This document shows, piece after piece, positions 54,584 to 64,000 of a DNA stretch of 64,000 bases. Each line of letters begins with the position of its first letter. Within the stretch, counting starts at the first letter, position 1. Location of the stretch: assembly GCA_964017235.1 (NCBI GenBank), contig OZ024927.1, positions 23,393,160-23,457,159 on the forward strand, read 5' to 3'. The notes below the pieces were generated by a model. The model ran no database searches. It was not told the origin of the DNA and saw nothing but the letters and a program-made list of their open reading frames with translations. Made by a program: the position numbers and the translations under genes. This DNA is from Sabellastarte sp. h YS-2021. Taxonomy: Eukaryota > Annelida > Polychaeta > Sabellida > Sabellidae.

Positions 54584-54715
54584 TTAGTCTTTTGACCCCA
54601 GAACAACTGATCACTTGGATTACATTTGATAGCATTTTTGCTTTTGTAAATTGTGCAGCCAATCCTTTTCATTTATATTGGCATGCATGTCACCATGCGG
54701 AAAAAATTTCTTAAA
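54584..54715 (+). CDS. Class A GPCR, last exon with TM7
   Basis: The acceptor TTTTCTCAG at 54583/54584 fits phase 1. It encodes VSLLTPEQLITWITFDSIFA and FVNCAANPFHLYW; the NPxxY-like NPFHLY marks TM7. The frame stops at HAEKIS, but a neighbouring frame continues ACMSPCGKNFLKQFSF, which looks like the expected cytoplasmic helix 8, so a frameshift is likely. No TM6 is found between this exon and the previous one (the intron is only 112 bp), so the gene may be a pseudogene or lack an exon in my model. Confidence 0.55.
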
Positions 54716-54744
54716 ACAATTCAGTTTTGGAAATAGACTCAAAA

Positions 54745-55130
54745 TGGTTATTACCTCTGCCAAGGAGATATTATTTTTCATGACCGTTTGTTTGACCGTC
54801 TGCTTGTTAGCAGGATTATGCAAATACTACTGGTTGGAACTTCACAAAAAATCCAAAGGTGTGTCTTGGTCCAACTTAGAACACATTAAATTTTCCGAGT
54901 GATCTCGATTACTATCTGGATACAAAAATATTTGGATTTTCCCATTTACTGGATTACACAATACTGCTGGACTGGAACTCATTAAAAAATCAGAAGATGG
55001 GTCCTAGTCCAACATAGATCCCATTAAATTTTGAGAATGATCTGGACACAAAAAAACCCGGATTTTCCCATTTATTGATCATTACGTGCCTTGGTGGAGG
55101 TCTGTGCTCTTCGAGTGCTTTTACTTTGAT
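54745..55130 (-). repeat. Interspersed repeat fragment, inverse of 1611-1985
   Basis: Starts TTACCTCTGCCAAGGAG and ends CCTTGGTGGAGGTCTGTGCT CTTCGAGTGCTTTT. It contains two copies of a TTGGAACT(T/C)...GTCCAACTTAGA segment (near 54835 and 54970). The far end matches the start of the 1611-1985 copy. Confidence 0.55.
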
Positions 55131-55149
55131 GATGTCATTCACAAATATA

Positions 55150-56075
55150 ATTGCTTTCTATTATAAAGTTCATATAAATTGTTTGAAGACTTGTAATGCT
55201 TGTATCATCAATAATTGTAGGTTATTTCAGTGAAAATCTATGCTGTGATTCAATATTGTAATTTGCTTTTTGTAAAAAATATAAATATTTAGCTAAATTA
55301 TTTGAAGATTTTTGATATTTGTATCAAAGTGTTTAGGTTACTTCAATATAAAAGTATGTTGCGATTAAAGTATGTTGTATCAAAGAGTATATTAGGTCAT
55401 TTCAATGTGAACGTATGTTGTGACCAACTCGATGTAAATGTATATTTTGATCTAGTATCTACTGCTTTGCATGCACAATATCTTCCCCACAATGGGGAAC
55501 TCAGTTTGCTAAAATAAACAAGATAAATTTTTGAAAGGGATAGTCAAGGGACGATCTGGGTCATTAAGAAAATTTCTTTGAGTAATAGTATTCATGTAAA
55601 TTGTTTTGAAGCCTTGTGAGGCTTGTAGCAATAATTATTGGTTATTTTAATGCAAGTATGTTGTGATTCACTCAGATCTTTATGTAATAATATTTATGTT
55701 AATTGTTTGAAATCTCATGATACTTGTATGAACAAGTACAGGTTATTTCAATGTAAATGGATACTCTAATCTATTATCTACTACTTTGCATGTGCAATAT
55801 CTTCCCCACAATCAGGAAGGCAGTGTGCTTCAATAAACAAAATAACTTTTTGAAAGGGATAATCAAAGGACAATCTGGGTCATTTAGAAAATGTTTTAAG
55901 ATTATAACATTCATATAAATTGTTTGCACCTTTGAGATGCTTGTTGCAATAAGTATAGATTATTTTGATGTAAATATATGTTGTGATTGCATTAAGATAA
56001 TTTATTTATGTAATAACATTTGTGTAAATTGTTTGAAGACTTGTAGTGTTTGTGTCAATAAACACATAATCTCCA
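55150..56075 (+). repeat. Diverged tandem repeat, ~315-bp unit with ~110-bp subunits
   Basis: GTAAATTGTTTGAAGACTTG recurs near 55168, 55594, 55694, 55913 and 56024. The phrase ATCTTCCCCACAAT, then TTTTTGAAAGGGATA and GACAATCTGGGTCATT, occurs near 55481 and again near 55799. No coding capacity. Confidence 0.75.
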
Positions 56076-56432
56076 CATCAATAGTTTTAATATTACCATA
56101 TATTAAACCTACACATCCCCTGCTACCTCTTTCTTACTACACCAAAAAGATTATAGATGCTGTTTACACATTTTTTTAGGTTTCCTTGTTGTTGATGGTG
56201 TTTTGTCATAGTATTTAAACACTTCAGTTACGACTTGATAACATTGGTTGTGGTGTGTCTATATCAAATAATATATAATAAGATCAACATGACAATAACA
56301 TGACAATCTTATATTCATAAAAGTATCTGATGAATAATAAATGACATTATTATACAGAAAGTGTTGATCTATCACGTGTCTAAAATTATGTTGCCCATTG
56401 CATCAACCTCAGCAGCTAATCGTGCTGAAATA

Positions 56433-56500
56433 CAGTAAAACCTCGATTATCCGGCCTTCTATTATCCGAATCTCCGGATTAACCGAACCGTAATCATGTC
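56433..56500 (+). mobile_element. Tigger/pogo-type terminal fragment
   Basis: CAGTAAAACCTCGATTATCC (continuing GG), preceded by TA, is the classic end of Tigger/pogo elements. No matching right end is visible, so this is a fragment or the start of a decayed MITE. Confidence 0.65.
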
Positions 56501-57559
56501 TCCCTACATATATTAATGCACCATCTAGCGTGAGCGATAATACAGGATTTTACAAAGTCTCGGTAACTATTCATTCTAGTGCTTTATAAAACGTACCATT
56601 CACAGAAACGCCTAACTTCTTTGATCTTTATCACCATTGTTACAATAGGGAGAGATTAATTCAATTACACGACCCCGCTTCACAACTTCTTTTCATAATG
56701 CGCTAATCAATGAAAGCGTGTTGGATTGGGTTTCGCAATTTATAATCTCCCAGAGTAGGTTCACAGACTGACAACGTGTATAAAACAAAAGACGTCAACA
56801 ATGCATTACCATCCAAACACACGTATCACTGAAGGCGTGTTCGCTTGGGGTTTTACAATAAATAATCTCCCGGAGTTTTTCAATTGACAAAATGTAGGAC
56901 GATGTTAATCTAAAATTAAAACGTCAACAATGCAAGTACCAACCGAACACACCCAGCTGAAGTCCGCGTAATATTTTAAATAAAAATAATAATATCCATG
57001 AATATGGAGCAAATAAGCGACAATTGAAGGGTCAACTAGACTCACAAATGCGTGATGTTGATATTAATAACTGCTCAACAAGACAAGCGTGATTGCACTG
57101 AACCAGCAAATCTGGGCTCTTATATCTAGAAAGTCTCAAAGTAGTAGATCAATAATCACCATCAAATCTCAGCAAATATATATATGAAGCTAAAATGGTG
57201 CTAACTGGAAGAATTTATGTCGACCCGTGTTTCCTCATTTGACACGTGGAAAATAACGTGATTTCCAGCAAAATTGCCACTTTGGAAATTTGGGGTTATC
57301 AAAATAAATCTAAAAGTTAGATGTGTTGTGGATTACATATCTTGATGAAACCAAAACATAATATTAATCTGTAAGGTGAAAAGATAATTGTATGGAAATC
57401 TTTTTTGGGAAAAAAATAAAAAATAAAATAAAATTCAATATTTTTAATGGATAAATGCATGAGGTTATTGTATGAGGTTATGCCCTCTCATAGCACCCCT
57501 TACTCAGGTGCATCTCTCTATTTATAAGTAGTTTTTATATTTTGAAACCCTAGGACCAA
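56501..57559. other. Non-coding stretch with an imperfect duplication
   Basis: Two diverged ~120-130-bp copies begin GAAAGCGTGTTGGATTGGG (near 56713) and GAAGGCGTGTTCGCTTGGG (near 56832); both contain AATAATCTCCC / AACGTCAACAATGCA. They could belong to the preceding Tigger-type element. No gene. Confidence 0.5.
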
Positions 57560-58290
57560 TTATAAGACATCCCTTTCACCTTGGCAATAATGTTTTGCGA
57601 TAGCTTTGCACCCCTGTAAATTGTCAGATCGGGAGGTAGATCTTTTCCATCATAACGATCTTAAGGCCATTGTAAACCCACCATGTATGGTCTTCATCGA
57701 ACTTCGCGATAGGTTCCTGATTAGATGTGATTGGAAGCCCATCGCCAACAGTTTACAACAATATTAAATTGTATGAAATTATCACAAACTGCCAGTGATC
57801 TCTATCAGATTTTTATCATATTAAACCTGTTGTAAACCTATCTTTTGCAAACTCATCTCTAATCTTACAAAAAACTTAATCCTATCTTGAAGCATCTTGA
57901 AACTTTACTTATTTGACATTAAAGATGTGACATCACAGCCATTTAGGTTTGAAGAGAATGCAAAAATTTCTCTCAGGCAAGCTTTCCTATTCATATACAT
58001 TTTGTGTAAATCTGATGAAGTTAGCTGCAATATTTTAAGTTTTAGAACATCTTAATGATTTTCGAACAATCAGCTATGGCGGCTATTTTATGTCAGCCAG
58101 ACATATTTTTATAGCCATAAACATTTTCTGCAAATCTGGAGAAGATACTAGTATCTTCATAAATTAATGAGTTATAAAGGTTTATGTAAGAATATGATAT
58201 GCACACATGCACGCACACCCCCACGCACCCCCCAGGCATTTCATAATCTTCCAACCCCGGCCTTTGACCAGGGGGAGATAAGAATGGAAC
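57560..58290 (+). repeat. Interspersed repeat, copy 2 (ends in CACACCCCCACGCACC / CATAATCTTCC)
   Basis: The 3' end GCACGCACACCCCCACGCAC and ATTTCATAATCTTCC, and the tone of the body (GAAGATACTAGT, GAGTTATAAAGG), resemble 36906-37295. Non-coding. Confidence 0.4.
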
Positions 58291-58739
58291 TGTAGTAACA
58301 TAGGTTTAATAGTGCCCCTTTTTAACTTAGCAGTTTAAAACTGAAAAGTACTTTAAGTGATGCTATGGTAACATTTGTTGCCAGATACCATCCAAAAGCT
58401 TAATTATCAGCTCTAGATCCTCTTGCGCTACTGAAGGCTTAAGCCCTATTTTGGACTTAAGTCATTGTTTAACTTTGATCGACCCTGACATAATGGGGAC
58501 TATCAACATAGTTCATATATTCATAAATTTCCCTCATATTTGTTTTATTATAGGCTGAACTTGTGTTAAAGTACTTAAATCATGCACAAAAACCTCTTTT
58601 ATCCAAATAACTTTTGAAAATCAAAATTTGTTCAGAGAATATAGAAGCAAAATTTAAGATTTTTGACCAAAGCCCAGCCTTTCGTTTTTCAGTCCTCTTC
58701 TGTATAAAGTACAATATTTTATACTTTCTGTGCAGAAAC
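58291..58739. other. Non-coding flank of DIRS copy B
   Basis: No gene or clear repeat. Confidence 0.45.
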
Positions 58740-58783
58740 TTGCAAATTTAATAAGTAAATTAAATTTTTATAAGTTAATACCC

Positions 58784-58954
58784 TATCCAATGGACAATTG
58801 CTAAACCGGTCGGCGCAGACCGGCCCGCCAAACGCCAGAAAAAGACGTCCTGTGTTTCTACCGGCTGGCCGGTCCCAGTACTGTGCATTCGCCAGGTGGC
58901 GCATGGTATTTACTTCCTGTCTAGACAACATGACGTCATAGCATCTTTTTCGTT
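58784..58954. repeat. Terminal repeat of DIRS copy B
   Basis: Aligns with 47662-47832 of copy A, including CCGGTCGGCGCAGACCGGCC, AAAAAGACGTCCTGTGTTTC and ATGACGTCATAGC, with scattered changes. Confidence 0.88.
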
Positions 58955-59015
58955 GTCTAAAACTATTAGACCCCTAGTAAGCTGATAGCGGGGTCGGTGG
59001 GAGGGTCTTGTGTGT

Positions 59016-59108
59016 CCATTGGATAGGGTATTAACTTATAAAAATTTAATTTACTTATTAAATTTGCAATTTTATTGCGTTAATACATCCTATCCAATGG
59101 ACAATTGC
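59016..59108. repeat. Internal complementary region of DIRS copy B
   Basis: TGTCCATTGGATAGGGTATT is followed by TTTATTGCGTTAATACATCC. This copy keeps the TTAAT that copy A lacks in its ICR, so it matches the outer end exactly there. Confidence 0.88.
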
Positions 59109-59469
59109 TGAATAACTACCGCTTGGTCGGCGGGTAAGTTACTAGGGACTTATGTGAACTCACAAGTAATAGCAAATTTTAACCTACGGTCTAGGCTGAC
59201 TTCGTCAGGAGACCTATAGGTCCAGGCCTGGGTTGACTTTAAGGTCAGGAAACCCTGCAAGGCCATGGTCGGTTGCCAGCAGCCGGTTACCCGGGGCTAT
59301 ACCGCCGTCGCCCCCCCCCCTTTTTGCAGACCTGCTCTGAGGTAGGGGAAGAGAGGGATGAGTTCAGTCCCAGAATGCAAATAAACCTCCCAAAGGAAGC
59401 ACGCCACACTTAATTCTTATGTACATGAAGAAACTGTTTATACATATATACAAATCTCCTCAATCTAAG

Positions 59470-60760
59470 GGCCACTTGTGGATCTGCTGAGCAGCCACTA
59501 CCGAGCCCAATTGGTAAAGCTCTGAATCAGCCCAAGCCCCGCCCTTCATATAGAACTGTGTGAAGGTATTGTGACTTCAGTGGCAGGCTGACAAGATTGG
59601 ATCTAAGGAGACTCCCGACTGGAAGGCCTTAGAAGCAGCAAAGGCCCTGACATCATGGGCTTTAACCTGATGTTAAATGTGGGCCTCCTGGTCAGAGAGC
59701 TCATAACATAGGATCACAGTCTGCTTGATCCAAGAGGAGATAGTGGCAGGTGAGATGTCTTTGTTGAAACCTTTCTTAAAGGAAACAAAAACCACCTCCT
59801 TATTCTGCCTGATGTCTGAGGTCCTGTCCAAATAGTAGCATAATGCTCTGACCGGACAGAGGGACCTGTCAGACTTGAGGGATCTATCCAGAGTCGAAGC
59901 CAGGGCTGTTATAACCCCAGGGGCCACACTGGACACTCTATGGCCAGCTGATTCTAGGATAGAAAGCTGGGTGATGGATACAGGGACACCTTTGACCAAT
60001 CGGATTGGTGTCCAATATATCAGTTTTGCCAGGCATGAATCTCACTTTTGCACTTGCCCGACCCAAGGGCCAAGAGGAATACCGTCTTGAAGGTCAAATG
60101 CTTCAAGGGGGCCTCCTTGATTGGATCAAAAGGAGTCTTAGCTGGTGCACGGCCAGTGAGAAGTTCCAGGAAGGTATGCCACTCCTGCCTCTGGGTCTGT
60201 CTCTGAGGAAACTATCCAGGAGACGAGTGAGATTTTCGTCCTTACTGATGTTGAAGGGTGAATTTCCAGTTTATCAACAATGGGTGACCTATAACCATCA
60301 ATGGTGCTGGGCTGTTTGCCAAGCATGTATCTCACTTCTACGCTTGCCCGAACCTAGGGCCAAGAGGAAAACTGCCTTGAAGGTCAAATGCTTCAAGAAG
60401 GCCTTTAATTGGCTCAAAATGAACCTTGTCAGCTGGTGCAAAAACCAGGGAGAGGTTCCAGGAAGGGGTTAGCCTCCGGCCTTTGGGTCTGTCTCAGTGG
60501 AAGCTATCCAGGATACGAGTGAGATTTTCATCCTTACTAAAATTGATGGGCAAATTTCTAGACTATCAGCAATGGCTGACCTGTAACCATCAATGGTACT
60601 GGGCTGCAACTTCCTGTCCTGAAACAGGTACCTAAGGAAGTAAACAACTGACTTTACAGGTGGTGCCTGAAGTCCACCTGATGAATGATACATCACTTGG
60701 TAAAAATGACCCATTTGCCTCATAGACTGATCTGATTGACCCCCCTTTGAGGAGCCTCAA
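59470..60760 (-). pseudogene. Tyrosine recombinase pseudogene of DIRS copy B
   Basis: Pieces of the recombinase lie in several frames: LVSFKKGF-type text (FVSFKKGFNKDISPATISSW), CPVRALCYYLDRTSDIRQ, PSTIDGYRSAIADSLE. A segment of about 290 bp is tandemly duplicated (about 60029-60315 and 60316-60600), each repeat holding TCAAATGCTTCAAG and CCATCAATGGT. Frameshifts and the duplication abolish function. Confidence 0.8.
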
Positions 60761-60829
60761 TTCTTGCTGCCACTGCCTCAGACAAGTCCTGCTCCTCGAT
60801 TGCTGAGGCTCTAGGAGCCCTGCATGGAG

Positions 60830-61660
60830 ATTAAGATTTGTCAGATTTCTGTGAGGGATCTGATCGAATGGCTGTGAACAGGCTGGACAGATTGGGCAGG
60901 CTCAGCGGGATGTGGCTGGACATGGCCACTAGATCCCAAAACCAAGGCATGTTGGGCCACCCCGGAGCAATCAGAATGATTCTTTTACATGGGGAGTCTT
61001 GCAACTTCACCACTTTGCCCAATATGGCTGATGGTGAGAAGGTGTATGCTTTTAGATCCTACCATGGCCGACTGAGCACATCCACTGCTGTGGCCAGGGG
61101 ATCCGGTACCGGTGACACAAACACAGGCAACCTGTTGTTGAACCTCGTGGCAAATAAGTCTATTTGGGCCGGTGCCACCTGCTGCATAGAGTGGAAGACC
61201 TGTGGAAGGAGAAACCACTGTTTGGATGGTCAGGCCTAGCCTGGATAGCTTGTCTGCTACCACATTCGGCCGGCCTGGAATGTGTCGTGCTTTAGTCACT
61301 TGTTTCCTGGTACAACAGGTCAAGATTCTCCATAGTAGGGCACAAAGTGGGCACGACCTCATGACTCCTTCCTTGTTTATGTATGTCACTACTGTGGTGT
61401 TGTCAGTTGCTACAGGCACTATCTTGTTGAGCAAAGGTCTTGGAACTCTTTTGAGGCCAGAAAGAACTGCTTTAAGTTCTAGATAGTTTATATGCAGCTT
61501 GCCTCCTGGAGGGGACCAGGTTGCTCTTGCAAGTGCTTGTCTAAGCGAGCGCCCCACCCTTCTATTGATGCGTCTGTAATTATTTGCAGAGCATGTTTTA
61601 TTGGGTGTAATGGTTGGACTGTAAGTACATTGTCTTCCTTCAGCCATCATTGTAAAGGGG
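60830..61660 (-). pseudogene. RNase H / MT-like pseudogene of DIRS copy B
   Basis: Recognisable text: KLHINYLELKAVLSGLK, VPVATDNTTVVTYINKEG, KARHIPGRPNVVADKLSRLG, and IILIAPGWPNMPWFWDLVAM. Frames change several times. Confidence 0.8.
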
Positions 61661-62470
61661 TTGCAAGGACCTGAGGGTTGAGATCACCTTTTCCAGTGAT
61701 TCTGGGACCCTCCGGTTGTGTTTGTGATGCCACTGAATGAGTCTCATATGAAGTTGGCCTACATGAACTTGCTTTTCTGTAGCTGTTAGTAAGCCTATCA
61801 CGGACCTGAATTCCCGGACCGGGCAAGCCGGTAGGGATAGCAATTTCAGCATTTTCTCTTGAAGGTTCTGCTACCGGTCTGGAGTCAGTCGGACCGGGTC
61901 AGACCTGAGGTCGAACTGGTAGCCTACAAAATTGAAGTCTTGTTTGGGCTCCAGCTCTGATTTCTCTAAGTTCACCAGCCAACCTAGTTGCTGACACATT
62001 ATTTACTAGTTCCTGTGTATGTTGGAGACAAGCCTGGTGGGATCTGGCTCTCACCAACCAGTCGTCTAGGTACTGGTGGTTTCTTAAATCCTTGTGTATG
62101 GCCATCAATTCACCTCCTTTGGTATCACGATGAACTCCAAAGGTGCTGTGGACAAACCGAAAGGCAGGGCCTTGAACTGGTATGCCCGACCTTGAATGTG
62201 AAATCTCAGGCATTTCCTGGATTGTTCTTGTATAGGTATATGGACATGGGTATCCCTCCTTCGACAATTGTACTACCTAGGGTCCAGCCCCCAAGGCTTC
62301 CTAAGTTCCCAAAAAGGGCTTAGTCTGGACCCTACAGGCAGATTGTGTGCCACATTTGGGACATTTGGTATCCTGACAATATTTCCTGTCCCTCCGGACA
62401 CTGGTCCGGTCTGGTGACAATGGTCCAAGTTAACAGTCTCTCTGTTCTTGTGGTCCGGTGGGGCTGACAC
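61640..62470 (-). pseudogene. Reverse transcriptase pseudogene of DIRS copy B
   Basis: Contains NHQYLDDWLVRARSHQACLQ (YLDD box), FRSVIGLLTATEKQVHVGQL and the codon TGG at 61730 after the HMRLIQ end, where copy A has TGA. The catalytic SIDF.DAYF part is missing because of a deletion near 62270. Confidence 0.8.
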
Positions 62471-62739
62471 AACTTTTCACATCAATAGACTCTCTTTGCC
62501 CCGGGTCAGCAGCCTGCAAGGTGCAGCATTTACAGAGCAATTGTCATTTGTGAGATGTCTGACCACTGGCCGGACATGATGACAAAATTTATTATCTCTC
62601 AAGTCAAGTCCAGCACCGATAACAGGTTGAGAGGTGTGATAAGGGAAGGTTGCCTGGCAGTAGCTTGGGACACTGTCATATCACTGTCATATCCCCAAGA
62701 CAACTGACTGGTCTAAGAATTCTCTGTAACCAAATTTAC

Positions 62740-63420
62740 TTTAGGCAACTCTGTCCAGTACCAGGACTCCATACCCGGTACTTTACTGTCACCAGTAATT
62801 TTCTGTAACCGGCAAAAAACTGGGAGGCTGGGGTCACCAATGAATTTAGACAGCTACTGGTCTCTATATTTTTTTTTTTTTTTTTTTTTGTAACCAGTTG
62901 GGGTGAAGCCCTGTACAGTAAGGACTGTGTAGCTACTAGCCAGCACCCTGTTTGTAGACTTTTTGTAGACCGGTAGGTTGAAGCAAGTGTACAAGGCTGT
63001 GTAGCCAGTACCAGCCGGTACATTCTGTAACCAGTTGTTGAAGCCAGTGTACAAGGCTGTACGTGTAGCCGGTACACTGTAACCAGTTGAGGCTACTGTA
63101 TAAGGCTGTGAAGCCGGTAGCTGGTCGGTACATACTGTAACCAGTTATTGAAGTAAGTGTACAAGGCTGTGTAGCCAGTAGGTACACTCTGTAACCAGTT
63201 GCTGAATGAAGTTTACAACTATCTTGTGTTGAACTCAGTTTCCTCCATTAATTCCTCTGTAACCGGTTGTTGAAGCAAGTGTACAAGGCTGTATAGCCGG
63301 TACACTCTGTAACCAGTTGTTGAAACAAGTGTACAAGGCTGTATAGCTGGTACTGGTCGATACACTCTGTAACCAGTTGTTGAAAAAATTTCACAACTAT
63401 CTTTTGTGTAAAATTCAGCT
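62740..63420. repeat. Minisatellite, unit about 50-60 bp
   Basis: Units of CTGTAACCAGTTGTTGAAGC then AAGTGTACAAGGCTGTGTAG and CCGGTACA repeat at least ten times between 62910 and 63400. A T run of about 20 lies at 62870. The minus-strand frames here are products of the repeat. Confidence 0.85.
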
Positions 63421-63539
63421 GGCTGTAGGTTTCCGCCATTAATAAGTATTTCTTTGAACCCACGTCTTATTTGTAGATTTTGACAGTTGCTGGGAAAGCC
63501 CTTGTGAGCTATATTTAGAAACAAATGTTGGTCGGTGTG

Positions 63540-64000
63540 TCACATGACCAGTTTGCTGGTCGGAGAGACAACGTGATTGGCTGATTGGAGATGACGATCA
63601 GCTTCGTGACCTGGTCGGTGAATCACGTGACCAACTTCGGGGAAATGCCCCCACTGGACGCGTTCTTTCTTTATATCACGGTAACTGGTTGACTGATGCT
63701 TGTAGCAGAGAAGTCTGTACCAGCGTGCTGGAGGTGAATTTCAGGAACTAAAAACTGGAATCACAGTAGACGTGAGTGCAGAGAATGTACTTCCGACCTT
63801 CTTGTTCGGTGAATCACGTGATAAACTTCGTGACTGGTCGGTGAAAACACGTGACCAGCTTCGTGAAGACACGCGATTGGCTGACTGGGTATGACGTCAG
63901 AGGTCGCGTTCTTTTAGCTGGCCGGTCGGCTGATGCTTTAAAAGCAGAGAAGCCTGGACCAGTGCACTCTGTAGATGAAATTCCTGGCCGGTCTGAAGTC
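63540..64000 (+). repeat. Two ~245-bp repeats with CACGTG and TGACGTCA sites
   Basis: GGTGAATCACGTGA and CTTCGTGACTGGTCGGTGAA recur; GCGTTCTTT, then GACTGATGCTTGTAGCAGAG AAG, near 63659 pairs with GCGTTCTTTTAGCTGG and GCTGATGCTTTAAAAGCAGA near 63905. Each carries a TATA-like stretch (CTTTATATCA; GCTTTAAAAGC) about 30-50 bases before a conserved GACCAG / GTACCAG segment. This could be a tandem promoter or the start of an LTR-like element that runs out of the window. Confidence 0.5.

Larger units (their letters stand above)
58740..62600 (-). mobile_element. Decayed DIRS-type retrotransposon, copy B
   Basis: Same orientation as copies A and C. It keeps the outer end (TTGCAAATTTAATAAGTAAA), the terminal repeat (about 58784-58954), the internal complementary region (59016-59108), then broken recombinase, MT/RNase H and RT genes. 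Homology to copy A becomes weak after about 62530, inside the gag/RT overlap, and the gag gene and the other terminal repeat are not seen in the window. A ~350-bp piece of RT is deleted near 62270. Confidence 0.88.

Noticed and set aside
63540-64000. LTR of a gypsy-type element
   Set aside because: No TG...CA ends, primer-binding site or second LTR could be found; left as promoter-like repeats.

Overview
This is animal nuclear DNA. It is AT-rich, has GT-AG introns, carries no operons, and is dominated by transposable elements. DIRS-type tyrosine-recombinase retrotransposons, tRNA-derived SINEs (one with the AAAGCGCTTTGAG / AAAAGCGCTATATAA tail shared by many metazoan SINEs), PIF/Harbinger, an L1-like LINE, hAT-type MITEs and pearl-like elements with tandem-repeat cores together suggest a marine lophotrochozoan, most likely a bivalve mollusc. 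That assignment is inference. The only host genes I can defend are parts of a class A GPCR gene (exons at about 44.2, 54.0 and 54.6 kb) and, more weakly, one candidate first coding exon on the minus strand at 2.1 kb.

Layout. 0-9.5 kb: non-coding DNA with SINE, MITE and LINE fragments and a ~148-bp tandem array. 9.5-10.2 kb: one copy of a pearl-like element. 10.6-14.6 kb: a decayed Harbinger element with a transposase pseudogene (+) and a convergent Myb/MADF-like pseudogene (-). 15.7-22.2 kb: an almost complete L1-like LINE framed by a perfect 13-bp target-site duplication. 22.8-30.6 kb: MITEs, SINEs, and a nested insertion that forms a large inverted repeat. 31.7-36.9 kb: two large ~145-150-bp tandem arrays. 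37.3-43.6 kb: a decayed DIRS element (copy C) broken up by three later insertions. 44.2-54.7 kb: the GPCR, with a structurally complete DIRS element (copy A, 47.6-54.0 kb) in its first visible intron. 58.7-62.6 kb: a third, decayed DIRS element (copy B). 62.7-64 kb: a minisatellite and promoter-like repeats.

The most striking object is the LINE. Its ORF1 has the usual coiled coil, RRM-like and C-terminal nucleic-acid-binding parts, but it ends in a ~150-residue NADAR (YbiA-like) domain whose signature residues are intact. NADAR proteins are linked to NAD/ADP-ribose chemistry, including removal of ADP-ribose from guanine bases, and clams are known to make pierisin-like enzymes that ADP-ribosylate guanine in DNA. 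A retrotransposon carrying such a domain therefore suggests a counter-defence or nucleic-acid repair role; this is a hypothesis. The same LINE has a small hydrophobic ORF ending 3 nt before ORF2, and a one-base homopolymer change that cuts off the ORF2 C-terminus.

DIRS copy A shows the full DIRS design: inverted terminal repeats, an internal complementary region matching both outer ends, and overlapping gag, RT/RNase H/MT and tyrosine recombinase frames. One in-frame TGA lies in pol where copy B has TGG. Copy A ends only about 26 bp from the splice acceptor of the GPCR exon.
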